Positions 1-8,704 of a stretch of 64,000 bases of DNA are shown here, piece by piece. Below the pieces are notes generated by a model. That model saw only the letters and a program-made list of their open reading frames with translations. It was not told the origin of the DNA and did not search any database. Made by a program: the position numbers and the translations under genes. The DNA is from Streptomyces sp. NBC_01288 (lineage in GTDB: Bacteria; Actinomycetota; Actinomycetes; Streptomycetales; Streptomycetaceae), in assembly GCF_035982055.1 (NCBI RefSeq), contig NZ_CP108427.1, forward strand, positions 8,245,001 to 8,309,000, written 5' to 3'. Position 1 is the first letter of the stretch, and every line of letters begins with the position of its first letter.

Positions 1-123
1 GAGCTGCACAACAACTGCCTCGCCGTCGGCGCCCTCGCGCTGGTCGCCGCCCGGCACGGCGACGGCGTCGACGCGCTGCGCCCCGCCGAGGCGCCGTGGC
101 CCGCGCGTCCCTTCGAGTCCTGA
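1..123 (+). CDS. C-terminal end of a gene entering from the left, possibly a NUDIX hydrolase
   Basis: Frame 1 is open from base 1 to a TGA at 121-123 and gives 40 residues with an Ala/Leu-rich helix followed by LRPAEAPWPARP. The codon use is typical for the window. Actinobacterial ADP-ribose pyrophosphatases often end in a helix followed by an LRPADAPW-like tail, and in Streptomyces such a gene lies on this side of the ald/scp block, so a NUDIX enzyme is the best guess. No catalytic motif is inside the window, so the function is inferred from a short tail and remembered gene order only. Confidence 0.4.
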   Translation, partial: ELHNNCLAVGALALVAARHGDGVDALRPAEAPWPARPFES

Positions 124-291
124 ACCCACCCCTTGGTCACCGATCCCCGGTGTGACGATCGGCTGATCCGATCGGGGGACGTGCCCGCCGCGCTCCGCAC
201 GGTTCGTCGCAGAGCGTGAACTAGGCTCTGGAATCACCCGATCCGGAGTCCCGGCGGGCTATGCGCGTGCAGTGGGACGGGAGTGTGGCCC

Positions 292-2379
292 GTGACGGAT
301 CAGGCGGTGGACACCGGCGGCGTGAGGCTGTCCGAGGACACTACTCCCGAGGGCCAATTCCTGGGCCGCGCAAGAGAGTTGAAGGAGCTGCGCGCCGACA
401 TCGAGCGCGCCGGACTGGACACCATCGCGGGCCGCAAGGCCCCCCGCGCACGCGTCCTCCTCATCGCGGGCAAGCCCGGCTCCGGCCGCAGCGCGCTGGC
501 CGAGGAACTCGTCCGACAGGTCGCCGACCGTTACGACGCCGGTGTGTTCCGCGCGCGGCTCAGCGAGCCCGACGGCACTCCCGTCCCCACCGAGCGCACC
601 GCCCGCGAACTCCTCACCGCCCTGGAGCTGCCGACCCCGGCCGGCGCCTCCGAGGACGACCTCTCGGACATCCTGCGCGAAGCCCTCTCCGACCGCCGGG
701 CGCTGCTCCTGCTGGACGACGCGGCCGACGCCGAGCAGGTCGACGCGCTGCTGCCGGACTCCCCGGACTGCCTCGTCGTCGCCGTCTCCGGCGGCCCGCT
801 CACCGGCATCGCCGACGTCCGCCCCTGCACCCTGGGCGGACTCGACACCAAGTCCGCGCTGGAACTCCTCACCCGCTACACCGGCGCGGTCCGCATCACC
901 GTCGACCCGGTCGCCGCCGAGGGCCTCGTCGAGGTGTGCCGGACCCAGCCCGCCGCGCTGACCCTGGCCGGCGGCTGGCTCGCCGCCCGCCCGCAGGCCG
1001 CCGTCGCCGACCTCGCCAAGCACCTGCACGCCGAGAGCGACGAGGGCTCGCCCCTGAGCCGCGTCTTCCGGCTCGTCTACGGCTCGCTGCCCAGCCCCGC
1101 CGCCCGGATACTGCGACTGCTCTCCCTCGCCCCGGCCGGCCTGGTCGACCCGCAGACCGCCTCCGCGCTCGCCGGCTGCTCCGTCAACGGCGCCCGCACC
1201 ACGCTGGACGACTTCGTCGCCGCCGGCCTGCTGCGGGCCTTGGACTCCCCGCTGCCGCAGTACGAGGTCCCCGGCTGTCTCCAGCCCCTCCTGCACGGCC
1301 TCGCCGAGACCCAGGACCGCCCGGCCGAACTCCAGCTCGCCCGCGCCCGCATGCTGGAGCGCACCGTACGGCTGCTCCAGTCCTGCCGCGCCATCACCGA
1401 GACCGACAGCCCCCAGGCCCGCGAGAAACTCCTCGGCACGCCCAGCGCGCTGCGCTTCCCGACCCCCCGCGCCGCCGCCGACTGGCTCCGCGTCCGCCAG
1501 CCCGCCCTGCTCGCCTCCGCCCGCCTCGCGGTCGCCGACGGCGAACTCGACACGCTGGCCCGCCGGTTGATGTCCCAGCTGGTGCGCGCGATGGTCGCCC
1601 ACTTCGGCACCCAGGCCGCCGCCCCCGAGCTCTACGGCATCCACCGCCTCGTCCTCGACGTGGCCGAGCGGCGCGACCTGCCCCGCGAGAAGGCCGCCGC
1701 GCTGCTCAACCTCGCCGATCTGGACGCGCAGACCGGCCGGACGACCGAGGCGCTGGCCCGCTACCGGGCCGCGCTGGACGCCGGACGCGAAGCGAACGAC
1801 CCGTACGCGACCGGCCGCGCGATGGAATCCGTAGGCGGCGCGCACCAGGAGCTGGGGGACCACGACCGGGCCGCCGACTGGTTCGGCCGCGCGCTCGCCC
1901 AGCGGCAGGCCCGGGCCGAGCACGTGGACGCCGCCCGGCTCTACGGCCGGATCGGCGCGGCGCACACCTACGCGGGTCGTTACGGCGAGGCGCTCAGGAA
2001 CTGGCGGGCCGCCGTGGCCGGGCACCGCAAGAACGGTGATGTGGCCGCCCAGGCAAGGGCGTTGAGCGAGTTGGCACGGGTCCAGGAGTACGCGGGCCGC
2101 CCCGAGGAATCGCTCGCCACCTGCCACGAGGGCGTCGAGTGGGCGCGCCGCGCCGAGGACGTACGGCTCCAGGCGGCACTCCAGCTGCGGCTGGCCGACA
2201 CCCTCGACCGGCTCGGCGACCCGGCGTCCGCCGCGCTGCACCGCGGGACGGCCGAGCGGATGCTGGGCGAGGAGCTTCTGGAGGCCGATTGCGCCCCCGA
2301 ATCCCCGGAATCCGCCTCCGAACCCCTGGAACAAGACGCTAACGCCTGCGAAATCCGTAGTACATCCGCAGAAGATTGA
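292..2379 (+). CDS. STAND-type NTPase with C-terminal TPR repeats
   Basis: A 695-residue protein of the AfsR/NB-ARC-like class without a recognisable DNA-binding domain. The P-loop GKPGSGRSA is at about residues 60-68 and a Walker B strand ALLLLDD at about 137-143. The middle is helical (winged-helix/ARC-like). From about residue 460 the protein has repeated helix pairs with TPR spacing, rich in ALARYRAALD- and GDHDRAADWF-type segments. The GTG at 292 was preferred to the GTG at 283 because GGGACGGGAG at 273-282 sits nine bases upstream of it. Such proteins usually act as nucleotide-gated signalling scaffolds; ligand and partner are not visible. It precedes ald on the same strand. Confidence 0.75.
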   Translation: MTDQAVDTGGVRLSEDTTPEGQFLGRARELKELRADIERAGLDTIAGRKAPRARVLLIAGKPGSGRSALAEELVRQVADRYDAGVFRARLSEPDGTPVPTERTARELLTALELPTPAGASEDDLSDILREALSDRRALLLLDDAADAEQVDALLPDSPDCLVVAVSGGPLTGIADVRPCTLGGLDTKSALELLTRYTGAVRITVDPVAAEGLVEVCRTQPAALTLAGGWLAARPQAAVADLAKHLHAESDEGSPLSRVFRLVYGSLPSPAARILRLLSLAPAGLVDPQTASALAGCSVNGARTTLDDFVAAGLLRALDSPLPQYEVPGCLQPLLHGLAETQDRPAELQLARARMLERTVRLLQSCRAITETDSPQAREKLLGTPSALRFPTPRAAADWLRVRQPALLASARLAVADGELDTLARRLMSQLVRAMVAHFGTQAAAPELYGIHRLVLDVAERRDLPREKAAALLNLADLDAQTGRTTEALARYRAALDAGREANDPYATGRAMESVGGAHQELGDHDRAADWFGRALAQRQARAEHVDAARLYGRIGAAHTYAGRYGEALRNWRAAVAGHRKNGDVAAQARALSELARVQEYAGRPEESLATCHEGVEWARRAEDVRLQAALQLRLADTLDRLGDPASAALHRGTAERMLGEELLEADCAPESPESASEPLEQDANACEIRSTSAED

Positions 2380-2512
2380 TGCATTGAAAGGCTAGACACG
2401 GAGAACGCCTTCATTAGACTGGCTCTGCCGCACCTTCTCCTGCGGTCTCCCGGTGCGCTCGTGCATGTCCGGGTATGAGATGTATTGCCCCACACCCTCT
2501 GAGCCAAGGACC

Positions 2513-3637
2513 GTGATCGACGTGAAGGTCGGCATCCCCCGCGAGGTCAAGAACAACGAGTTCCGGGTGGCCATCACCCCCGCCGGCGTGCACGAGCTGG
2601 TGCGCCACGGCCACCAGGTCTTCATCGAGCAGAACGCCGGCGTCGGCTCCTCGATCACGGACGACGAGTACGTCTCGGCCGGTGCGCGGATCCTGGCCAC
2701 CGCCGACGAGGTCTGGGCCACCACCGACCTGCTGCTCAAGGTCAAGGAGCCCATCGCCGAGGAGTACCACCGCCTCCGCAAGGACCAGACGCTCTTCACC
2801 TACCTGCACCTGGCCGCCTCCAAGGAGTGCACCGACGCGCTCGTCGAGTCCGGCACCACGGCCATCGCCTACGAGACCGTCGAACTCCCGGGCCGCGCCC
2901 TGCCGTTGCTCGCCCCGATGTCCGAGGTCGCGGGCCGGCTGGCCCCGCAGGTCGGCGCCTACCACCTGATGCGCTCGGTCGGCGGCCGCGGTGTCCTCCC
3001 CGGCGGTGTCCCCGGCACCCAGCCCGCGCGCGCCGTCGTCATCGGCGGCGGTGTCTCCGGCTGGAACGCCACACAGATCGCCGTCGGCATGGGCTTCCAC
3101 GTCACGCTGCTCGACCGCGACATCAACAAGCTCCGCGAGGCCGACAAGGTCTTCGGCACCAAGGTCCGGGCGATCATGTCCAACGCCTTCGAGCTGGAGA
3201 AGGCCGTCCTGGACGCCGACCTCGTCATCGGCGCGGTGCTCATCCCGGGCGCCAAGGCACCGAAGCTGGTCACCAACGAACTCGTGTCGCGGATGAAGCC
3301 CGGAAGTGTTCTTGTCGACATCGCGATCGACCAGGGCGGCTGCTTCGAGGACTCGCGTCCCACGACCCACGCCGAGCCGACCTTCCCGGTCCACAACTCG
3401 GTCTTCTACTGCGTCGCCAACATGCCCGGCGCGGTGCCGAACACGTCCACCTACGCGCTCACCAACGCGACGCTCCCGTACATCGTGGAGCTCGCCAACC
3501 GCGGCTGGGCCGAGGCGCTGCGACGTGATCCTGCTCTCGCCAAGGGTCTCAACACCCATGACGGCAAGGTGATTTACCGCGAGGTCGCCGAGGCGCACGG
3601 ACTGGAGCACGTCGAGCTGGAATCGCTGCTCGGCTGA
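2513..3637 (+). CDS. ald: L-alanine dehydrogenase
   Basis: Catalyses NAD-dependent reversible deamination of L-alanine to pyruvate and ammonium in the cytoplasm. The 374-residue sequence begins VIDVKVGIPREVK and follows the AlaDH/PNT fold. The substrate lysine lies in KVKEP (about residue 78), the catalytic histidine in YLHLA (about 99), and the Rossmann loop GGGVSG at about 178-183. SNAFELEKAVLDADLVIGAVLIPG and the C-terminal NTHDGKV are family hallmarks (shown here in parts). AAGGA at 2506-2510 lies two bases before the GTG at 2513 and eleven before the in-frame GTG at 2522, so the true start could be three codons later. A strong hairpin follows the stop. Confidence 0.95.
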   Translation: MIDVKVGIPREVKNNEFRVAITPAGVHELVRHGHQVFIEQNAGVGSSITDDEYVSAGARILATADEVWATTDLLLKVKEPIAEEYHRLRKDQTLFTYLHLAASKECTDALVESGTTAIAYETVELPGRALPLLAPMSEVAGRLAPQVGAYHLMRSVGGRGVLPGGVPGTQPARAVVIGGGVSGWNATQIAVGMGFHVTLLDRDINKLREADKVFGTKVRAIMSNAFELEKAVLDADLVIGAVLIPGAKAPKLVTNELVSRMKPGSVLVDIAIDQGGCFEDSRPTTHAEPTFPVHNSVFYCVANMPGAVPNTSTYALTNATLPYIVELANRGWAEALRRDPALAKGLNTHDGKVIYREVAEAHGLEHVELESLLG

Positions 3638-3698
3638 CTCTGTCGACTAAGTCACCGTTCAGTAAAAGGCGATACGTCAACACAGGTCGTCAACACCG

Positions 3699-3741
3699 CA
3701 CGCCCGGCCGGACCTTGCCCGACAAGGTCCGGCCGGGTGTG
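3699..3741 (+). terminator. Rho-independent-type terminator of ald
   Basis: A 19-bp stem with a single G-T wobble and a five-base CCCGA loop, core CCCGGCCGGACCTTG and its complement, about 60 bases after the ald stop. It is GC-rich with no long T tract, as is usual for Streptomyces terminators. Confidence 0.8.
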
Positions 3742-3996
3742 TGTATGGTCACTTTGCGGCACTCGGCCAACTCGCCCCGAACGTAACCCTTGAACCGATT
3801 CGTGCACCGGTGAAACCTGCCGTGCGACTGCCGTACGCCCTTGACAGAGGGATGTTTCATTGCCGACACATCGGGCCGGGTCCGGCGGATTGTGTTGCTG
3901 CGAACACCCGACACGCCATAGAGTCGCCGAACGTCGGCATGGTGCCACGCTGACCTATCGAGAAATTCCCTGGTCACCAAGGAGGTAAGACGACTT
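3742..3996 (+). promoter_or_regulatory. Promoter-bearing leader of the parA-scp operon
   Basis: This non-coding stretch separates the ald terminator from the parA-like gene. The best promoter candidate is TTGCTG (3895-3900) with an 18-base spacer and TAGAGT (3919-3924). Its -35 lies inside a small inverted repeat, GTGTT-N6-AACAC (3892-3907), which could be an operator. A perfect TTGACA at 3841-3846 has no good -10 partner. A strong ribosome-binding site, AAGGAGGT at 3979-3986, sits ten bases before the GTG start of the next gene. The transcription start is unproven. Confidence 0.4.
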
Positions 3997-5175
3997 GTGA
4001 ATGAGTCGACATTTACTCCCGGGGGTGGTCAACCAGGAATGCCTGCAAAGGGCCAGGAGCCCGCGGGGTTCGAGGCTGTCGGCTCCGTCGCGGTGCGTAC
4101 CTTCGCAGCCCACCGGGGTCACCACAAGCCAGGGGCGACCCAGCCAGCACACCAGAGCATGGATGGCCATCACGTGAACGCCATGGCCGGCGACGGAAGG
4201 GGCGCGCCCCGCAACCAGTTCGCCGACTTCGACGAACTGCCCGACGGGCACTTCTACGACCCCGACGCCGAGTACGAGCCCGATCCCGAGTACGCGGCCA
4301 CACTCGCGCCCGACGCCGCCCGCCAACGCCGTGAGCGCGTGGGCCCTACCGGACGCCCGCTGCCCTACTTCCCGATCCCGGGTCCGCTGACCAGTCACGG
4401 CCCCGCGACGATCGTCGCGATGTGCAACCAGAAGGGCGGCGTCGGCAAGACCACGTCGACCATCAACCTGGGTGCCGCACTCGCGGAGTACGGCCGACGC
4501 GTACTGCTCGTCGACTTCGACCCGCAGGGCGCGCTGTCGGTCGGACTGGGCGTCAATCCCATGGAGTTGGACCTCACCGTCTACAACCTGCTCATGGAGC
4601 GGGGCATGTCGGCCGACGAGGTGCTTCTCAAGACAGCTGTCCCGAACATGGACTTGCTGCCCAGCAACATCGACTTGTCGGCCGCCGAAGTGCAGTTGGT
4701 GAGCGAGGTCGCGCGCGAGTCCACCCTCCAGCGGGCGTTGAAGCCGCTGATGGCCGACTACGACTACATCGTGATCGACTGTCAGCCCTCCCTCGGCCTG
4801 CTCACCGTGAACGCCCTGACGGCGGCTCACAAGGTGATCGTGCCGCTGGAGTGCGAGTTCTTCGCGCTGCGCGGAGTCGCGCTGCTGACGGAGACCATCG
4901 AGAAGGTCCAGGAGCGCCTCAACCCCGAGTTGGAGCTCGACGGGATCCTCGCCACGATGTACGACTCCCGCACCGTGCACAGCCGTGAGGTCCTCGCCCG
5001 CGTGGTCGAGGCGTTCGACGAGCACGTCTACCACACGGTCATCGGGCGCACGGTGCGCTTCCCGGAGACCACGGTCGCCGGTGAGCCGATCACCACGTAC
5101 GCCTCCAACTCCGTCGGTGCCGCCGCCTATCGCCAGCTCGCCAGGGAGGTGCTCGCCCGGTGTCACGCCGAGTGA
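3997..5175 (+). CDS. ParA/Soj-like chromosome-partitioning ATPase, not the oriC-linked copy
   Basis: A 392-residue deviant-Walker ATPase. After a 135-residue polar N-terminal extension, absent from plain ParA, come the deviant Walker A KGGVGKTT (about 146-153), LVDFDPQG (about 171-178) and the Walker B strand YIVIDCQPSLG. Such ATPases dimerise on ATP, bind DNA non-specifically and position cargo. It is the first gene of an operon with a basic RHH-like protein, scpA and scpB, and no ParB gene is adjacent, so it looks like an orphan ParA working with the SMC-ScpAB system. Its stop overlaps the next gene. Confidence 0.9.
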   Translation: MNESTFTPGGGQPGMPAKGQEPAGFEAVGSVAVRTFAAHRGHHKPGATQPAHQSMDGHHVNAMAGDGRGAPRNQFADFDELPDGHFYDPDAEYEPDPEYAATLAPDAARQRRERVGPTGRPLPYFPIPGPLTSHGPATIVAMCNQKGGVGKTTSTINLGAALAEYGRRVLLVDFDPQGALSVGLGVNPMELDLTVYNLLMERGMSADEVLLKTAVPNMDLLPSNIDLSAAEVQLVSEVARESTLQRALKPLMADYDYIVIDCQPSLGLLTVNALTAAHKVIVPLECEFFALRGVALLTETIEKVQERLNPELELDGILATMYDSRTVHSREVLARVVEAFDEHVYHTVIGRTVRFPETTVAGEPITTYASNSVGAAAYRQLAREVLARCHAE

Positions 5176-5711
5176 GTCTGCCGGGGGCCGACGAACTGTT
5201 CCGTACGACAGGGGGGATGGCGCTTCAGTCGTCCACCCCCAGGAGCCGGGCCAACGGCGAGGCCCGGGTACCGGCTCCGGCGGGGGAGAGCGACGGTGCC
5301 GCCGCCGGGGACGACGCCCCGCAGTCCGTACCCGCCCAGGGCGGTGACGGAGAGGGCGCCGAGCACGTAGCGGCGGACTCCGACGGCGGCGAGTCCCGCA
5401 GCCGGTCCGCGGACGGCTCAGGACGACGTCAGGAGGCGCAGGAAGGTTCTGCCCAGCCTCGGAAGCAGCGACAGCGGGCGCAGGCCAACCGTCGGCCCAG
5501 CGGGCGGGAGCGGCACGACGAGAAGATCACCGTGTACGTCTCCGCCGAGGAACTCATCGACCTGGAGCACGCGCGCCTGATGCTCCGGGGCGAGCACGGC
5601 CTCGCGGTCGACCGCGGGCGGATCGTCCGCGAGGCGGTCGCCGTCGTCCTGGCCGATCTGGAGTCCCGCGGGGACGCGAGCATTCTCGTCCGCCGGCTTC
5701 GCGGGCGGTAG
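5160..5711 (+). CDS. Small DNA-binding-like partner of the ParA-like ATPase (ribbon-helix-helix type tail)
   Basis: The 183-residue product overlaps the end of the parA-like gene by 16 bases. The GTG at 5160 is supported by GGGAGG at 5144-5149; a second in-frame GTG at 5172 also overlaps the upstream stop. Residues 30-115 are disordered and rich in Gly, Ser, Gln and Arg. Residues 120-170 read as one strand (KITVYVS) plus two helices (AEELIDLEHARLML and GRIVREAVAVVLADLE), the layout of RHH domains. I infer that it is the DNA-binding or activator partner of the ATPase. No family name is certain. Confidence 0.6.
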   Translation: MSRRVSLPGADELFRTTGGMALQSSTPRSRANGEARVPAPAGESDGAAAGDDAPQSVPAQGGDGEGAEHVAADSDGGESRSRSADGSGRRQEAQEGSAQPRKQRQRAQANRRPSGRERHDEKITVYVSAEELIDLEHARLMLRGEHGLAVDRGRIVREAVAVVLADLESRGDASILVRRLRGR

Positions 5712-5729
5712 CGGTAGCCTGCGGGGGCC

Positions 5730-6731
5730 ATGACCTCGAACGACGCTCCCGCATCCGGCGCACCCGCCGGCCGTCGGCGTGCGCTGGGCAAAGGGCCGGG
5801 TACGGCTCCGGAGCCTGAGGCCGAGGTCGCGGTCGTCGTGGCGGTGCCGGAGCCCGAAGCTGTCGTAGAAGAGCCTGAGGCGGCTGTTGAGGAGCCCTCG
5901 GCCGAAGAACCCGATGACGGGGTCTTCAAGGTGCGGCTCGCCAACTTCGAGGGGCCCTTCGATCTTCTCCTTCAGTTGATCTCGAAGCACAAGCTCGATG
6001 TCACCGAGGTGGCGCTGTCCAAGGTCACCGATGAGTTCATGGTGTACATCAGGTCGATGGGTCCTGACTGGGATCTGGATGAGACGACCGAGTTCCTCGT
6101 CGTCGCGGCGACCCTGCTGGATCTGAAGGCGGCCAGGCTGCTGCCCGCCGCCGAGGTCGAGGACGAGGCCGATCTCGCGTTGCTGGAGGCGCGGGACCTG
6201 TTGTTCGCGCGGTTGTTGCAGTACCGGGCTTACAAGCAGATCGCCGACATCTTCAACCGGCGTCTCGACGACGAGGCCCGGCGCTATCCCCGTACCGTCG
6301 GGCTCGAACCGCACCACGCCGAGCTGCTGCCCGAGGTCGTCATCCGGATCGGGCCCGAGGGCTTCGCCAGGCTCGCCGTGAAGGCGATGCAGCCCAGGCC
6401 CAGGCCGCAGGTCTACGTCGATCACATCCACGCGCCGCTCGTCAGCGTGCAGGAGCAGGCCGGGATCATGGTCGCGCGGCTGCGGGAGCTCGGCGAGGCC
6501 AGCTTCAGCGTGCTCGTGGACGACACCCACGACACCCTGACCGTCGTAGCGAGGTTCCTGGCCCTTCTGGAGCTCTACCGGGAGAAGGCCGTCGCGCTGG
6601 ACCAGGAGACCGCGCTCGGGGATCTGATCGTGCGCTGGACCGGTGGGGAGGGGGAGGGCGAGCCGGTGGTGACGGACGAGTTCGACCGGCCGCCCGAGCC
6701 GCCCAAGGAGATCAAGGAGGAGTCGGCGTGA
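5730..6731 (+). CDS. scpA: Segregation and condensation protein A (ScpA kleisin)
   Basis: Kleisin subunit that bridges the SMC heads and, with ScpB, forms the condensin that compacts and segregates chromosomes. The 333-residue protein has a 65-residue acidic Glu/Val/Pro-rich N-terminal extension. The kleisin core then starts at FKVRLANFEGPFDLLLQLI (about 66-84), the conserved N-terminal SMC-binding motif, followed by helical segments DLDETTEFLVVAATLLDLKA. The C-terminal winged helix contains SFSVLVDDTHD. It overlaps scpB by four bases (GTGA), which suggests coupled translation. Confidence 0.95.
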   Translation: MTSNDAPASGAPAGRRRALGKGPGTAPEPEAEVAVVVAVPEPEAVVEEPEAAVEEPSAEEPDDGVFKVRLANFEGPFDLLLQLISKHKLDVTEVALSKVTDEFMVYIRSMGPDWDLDETTEFLVVAATLLDLKAARLLPAAEVEDEADLALLEARDLLFARLLQYRAYKQIADIFNRRLDDEARRYPRTVGLEPHHAELLPEVVIRIGPEGFARLAVKAMQPRPRPQVYVDHIHAPLVSVQEQAGIMVARLRELGEASFSVLVDDTHDTLTVVARFLALLELYREKAVALDQETALGDLIVRWTGGEGEGEPVVTDEFDRPPEPPKEIKEESA

Positions 6732-7384
6732 GCGAGGAGACCACGGGCGTACCGGCGAGCCCGTCCGCCGTCGCGGATCTCGCCCTCAAGCCCGCTCTGG
6801 AGGCCGTCCTGATGGTCGTGGACGAGCCCGCGACCGTGGAACACCTCGCGAAAATACTCCAGCGGCCCAAACGGCGGATCGCGGACGCGTTGCGCGAGCT
6901 GGCCGACGAGTACACCGTGCAGGGGCGCGGTTTCGAGCTGCGGCTGATCGCCGGCGGATGGCGGTTCTACTCCCGGCCGGAGTACGCGCCGGCCGTCGAG
7001 GGCTTCGTCCTGGACGGGCAGCAGGCCCGGCTCACACAGGCGGCGCTGGAGACCCTGGCGGTCGTCGCGTACCGCCAGCCGGTCAGCCGCAGCAGGGTCT
7101 CGATGGTCCGCGGAGTCAACTGCGACGGTGTGATGCGCACCCTCTTGCAGCGGGGTCTGGTCGAGGAGGCGGGCACGGAACCCGAAACAGGTGCGATCCT
7201 GTACGTGACGACGAACTACTTTCTGGAGCGGATGGGCCTGCGCGGCCTGGACGAGCTCCCGGAGCTCGCGCCCTTCCTCCCTGAGGCTGAGGCGATCGAG
7301 GCGGAGACGCTGGAAGGGGTCCCGTCGTTCGATCCGGATGCACCGGATGCAGATGCAGACGAAACGACGACGACGGAACTTTGA
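6728..7384 (+). CDS. scpB: Segregation and condensation protein B (ScpB)
   Basis: The 218-residue ScpB dimerises and binds the central part of ScpA in the SMC complex. Two winged helices are visible: the first around LKPALEAVLMVVDEPATVEHLA and the second around QARLTQAALETLAVVAYRQPVSR, the signature of the family, followed by RGVNCDGVMRTLLQRGLVEE. The tail is acidic and ends in repeated Asp and Thr. The gene starts at a GTG overlapping the scpA stop, and its TGA shares one base with the ATG of the next gene. Confidence 0.95.
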   Translation: MSEETTGVPASPSAVADLALKPALEAVLMVVDEPATVEHLAKILQRPKRRIADALRELADEYTVQGRGFELRLIAGGWRFYSRPEYAPAVEGFVLDGQQARLTQAALETLAVVAYRQPVSRSRVSMVRGVNCDGVMRTLLQRGLVEEAGTEPETGAILYVTTNYFLERMGLRGLDELPELAPFLPEAEAIEAETLEGVPSFDPDAPDADADETTTTEL

Positions 7385-8580
7385 TGCGAAGCAGTGGCAG
7401 TGGCAGCAGTGGTGGCGGCAGCGGTAGGAGCGGCGGGCGCGGCAACCCCCGCGGGACCGGCGGGGGCGGCAGTCCCCGGGGTTCCGGTGGGGGCGGCGGC
7501 GGCCGTGGCTCCGGCGCGGGCAACTCCCGGGGTGCCGGCGGGGGCGGCTCCCAGCCGAGGGGCGCGAGCGGCGCGGGAGGGCGCGACGACAAGCCGAAGC
7601 GCGCCGGAAAGCCGCGTCCCGAGGAGCGGCGCTACGACGTAGGCCCCACGGGATCCCACGAAGGTCCCAAGTCGGGGCGGGGTGCGGCCGCGCGCGGTGG
7701 TGCCAAGGGCGGCCCCAAGCAGGGCCAGGGCACCGGACGCGGGCGCTGGGCGCCGGCGACCTCGCGTGAGTACGACGCGCGGGCCGAGGAGCGCAACCGG
7801 GAGCGGTACGCGGGCAAGAAGGACATCAAGCCGCCCAAGACCTTCCCGGGCGCCGAGCAGGAGGGCGAGCGGCTGCAGAAGGTCCTCGCACGCGCGGGCT
7901 ACGGCTCCCGGCGGTCCTGCGAGGAGCTGATCGAGCAGTCCCGGGTCGAGGTCAACGGCGAGATCGTCGTCGAGCAGGGGCTGCGCGTCGACCCCGAGCA
8001 CGACGAGATCAAGGTCGACGGGCTGACGGTGGCGACGCAGTCGTACCAGTTCTTCTCGCTGAACAAGCCCGCCGGTGTCGTCGCGACGATGGAGGACCCC
8101 GAGGGCCGGCAGTGCCTCGGCGACTACGTCACCAACCGTGAGACGCGTCTTTTCCACGTCGGGCGGCTCGACACCGAGACCGAGGGTGTGATCCTGCTCA
8201 CCAACCACGGCGAGCTGGCGCACCGGCTGACCCACCCCAAGTACGGCGTGAAGAAGACCTACCTCGCGCACATCGTGGGCCCGATCCCGCGTGATCTGGG
8301 CAAGCAGCTCAAGGACGGCATCCAGCTGGAGGACGGGTACGCGCGTGCGGACCACTTCCGTGTCGTCGAGCAGACCGGCAAGAACTACCTGGTCGAGGTG
8401 ACCCTCCACGAGGGCCGCAAGCACATCGTGCGGCGCATGCTCGCGGAGGCCGGTTTCCCGGTCGACAAGCTGGTGCGTGTGTCGTTCGGCCCGATCACCC
8501 TGGGCGACCAGAAGTCGGGCTGGCTGCGGCGGCTGTCGAACACCGAGGTCGGGATGTTGATGCAGGAAGTCGATCTCTAG
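7384..8580 (+). CDS. rluB: RluB/RsuA-family rRNA pseudouridine synthase with a long Gly/Arg-rich N-terminus
   Basis: Isomerises uridine to pseudouridine in 23S rRNA (RluB-like) as the last gene of the scp operon, a linkage seen in many Gram-positive bacteria. The first 155 residues are low-complexity Gly, Ser, Arg and Lys. The S4 RNA-binding domain begins at about residue 160 (GERLQKVLARAGYGSRRSCE) and the catalytic Asp263 lies in GRLDTETEG. The ATG at 7384 is used because it overlaps the scpB stop as TGATG. The extension is far longer than in Bacillus or E. coli enzymes and resembles an RGG-type RNA-binding tail. Confidence 0.9.
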   Translation: MRSSGSGSSGGGSGRSGGRGNPRGTGGGGSPRGSGGGGGGRGSGAGNSRGAGGGGSQPRGASGAGGRDDKPKRAGKPRPEERRYDVGPTGSHEGPKSGRGAAARGGAKGGPKQGQGTGRGRWAPATSREYDARAEERNRERYAGKKDIKPPKTFPGAEQEGERLQKVLARAGYGSRRSCEELIEQSRVEVNGEIVVEQGLRVDPEHDEIKVDGLTVATQSYQFFSLNKPAGVVATMEDPEGRQCLGDYVTNRETRLFHVGRLDTETEGVILLTNHGELAHRLTHPKYGVKKTYLAHIVGPIPRDLGKQLKDGIQLEDGYARADHFRVVEQTGKNYLVEVTLHEGRKHIVRRMLAEAGFPVDKLVRVSFGPITLGDQKSGWLRRLSNTEVGMLMQEVDL

Positions 8581-8599
8581 GTCTGAGTTCTGTTCGTGG

Positions 8600-8630
8600 C
8601 GGCCGGTTCCGGGTTCTCCGGGGCCGGCCG
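8600..8630 (+). terminator. Terminator of the scp-rluB operon
   Basis: A 13-bp stem with two G-T wobbles, arms beginning CGGCCGG and ending CCGGCCG, loop GTTCT, directly followed by TTTCGTTG. It lies 20 bases after the rluB stop. Confidence 0.7.
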
Positions 8631-8667
8631 TTTCGTTGCGGGGGGTTGTGCGGGAGCGCGGCCACTC

Positions 8668-8690
8668 TTTATGGTCTAACTGACCATTAA
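8668..8690 (+). promoter_or_regulatory. Palindromic operator in front of the Nudix regulator operon
   Basis: ATGGTC (8671-8676), TAACT, GACCAT (8682-8687) is a perfect 6-bp inverted repeat. It extends to TTTATGGTC/GACCATTAA with one mismatch. The right arm runs directly into the ribosome-binding site AAGGGAG (8689-8695). A protein bound here would block the promoter or the translation start. The likely binder is the Nudix/winged-helix protein encoded next (autoregulation), which is an inference. Confidence 0.6.
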
Positions 8691-8704
8691 GGGAGTGGGT
8701 GCAC

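Noticed and set aside
259..2334. A 691-codon open frame antisense to the STAND ATPase
   Set aside because: GC-rich codon bias of the real gene keeps the opposite frame open; the product is Gly/Ala/Arg-rich without motifs and has no ribosome-binding site.
3841..3846. TTGACA as the -35 of the parA operon
   Set aside because: No acceptable -10 hexamer occurs 16-19 bases downstream; the TTGCTG/TAGAGT pair closer to the gene is better.
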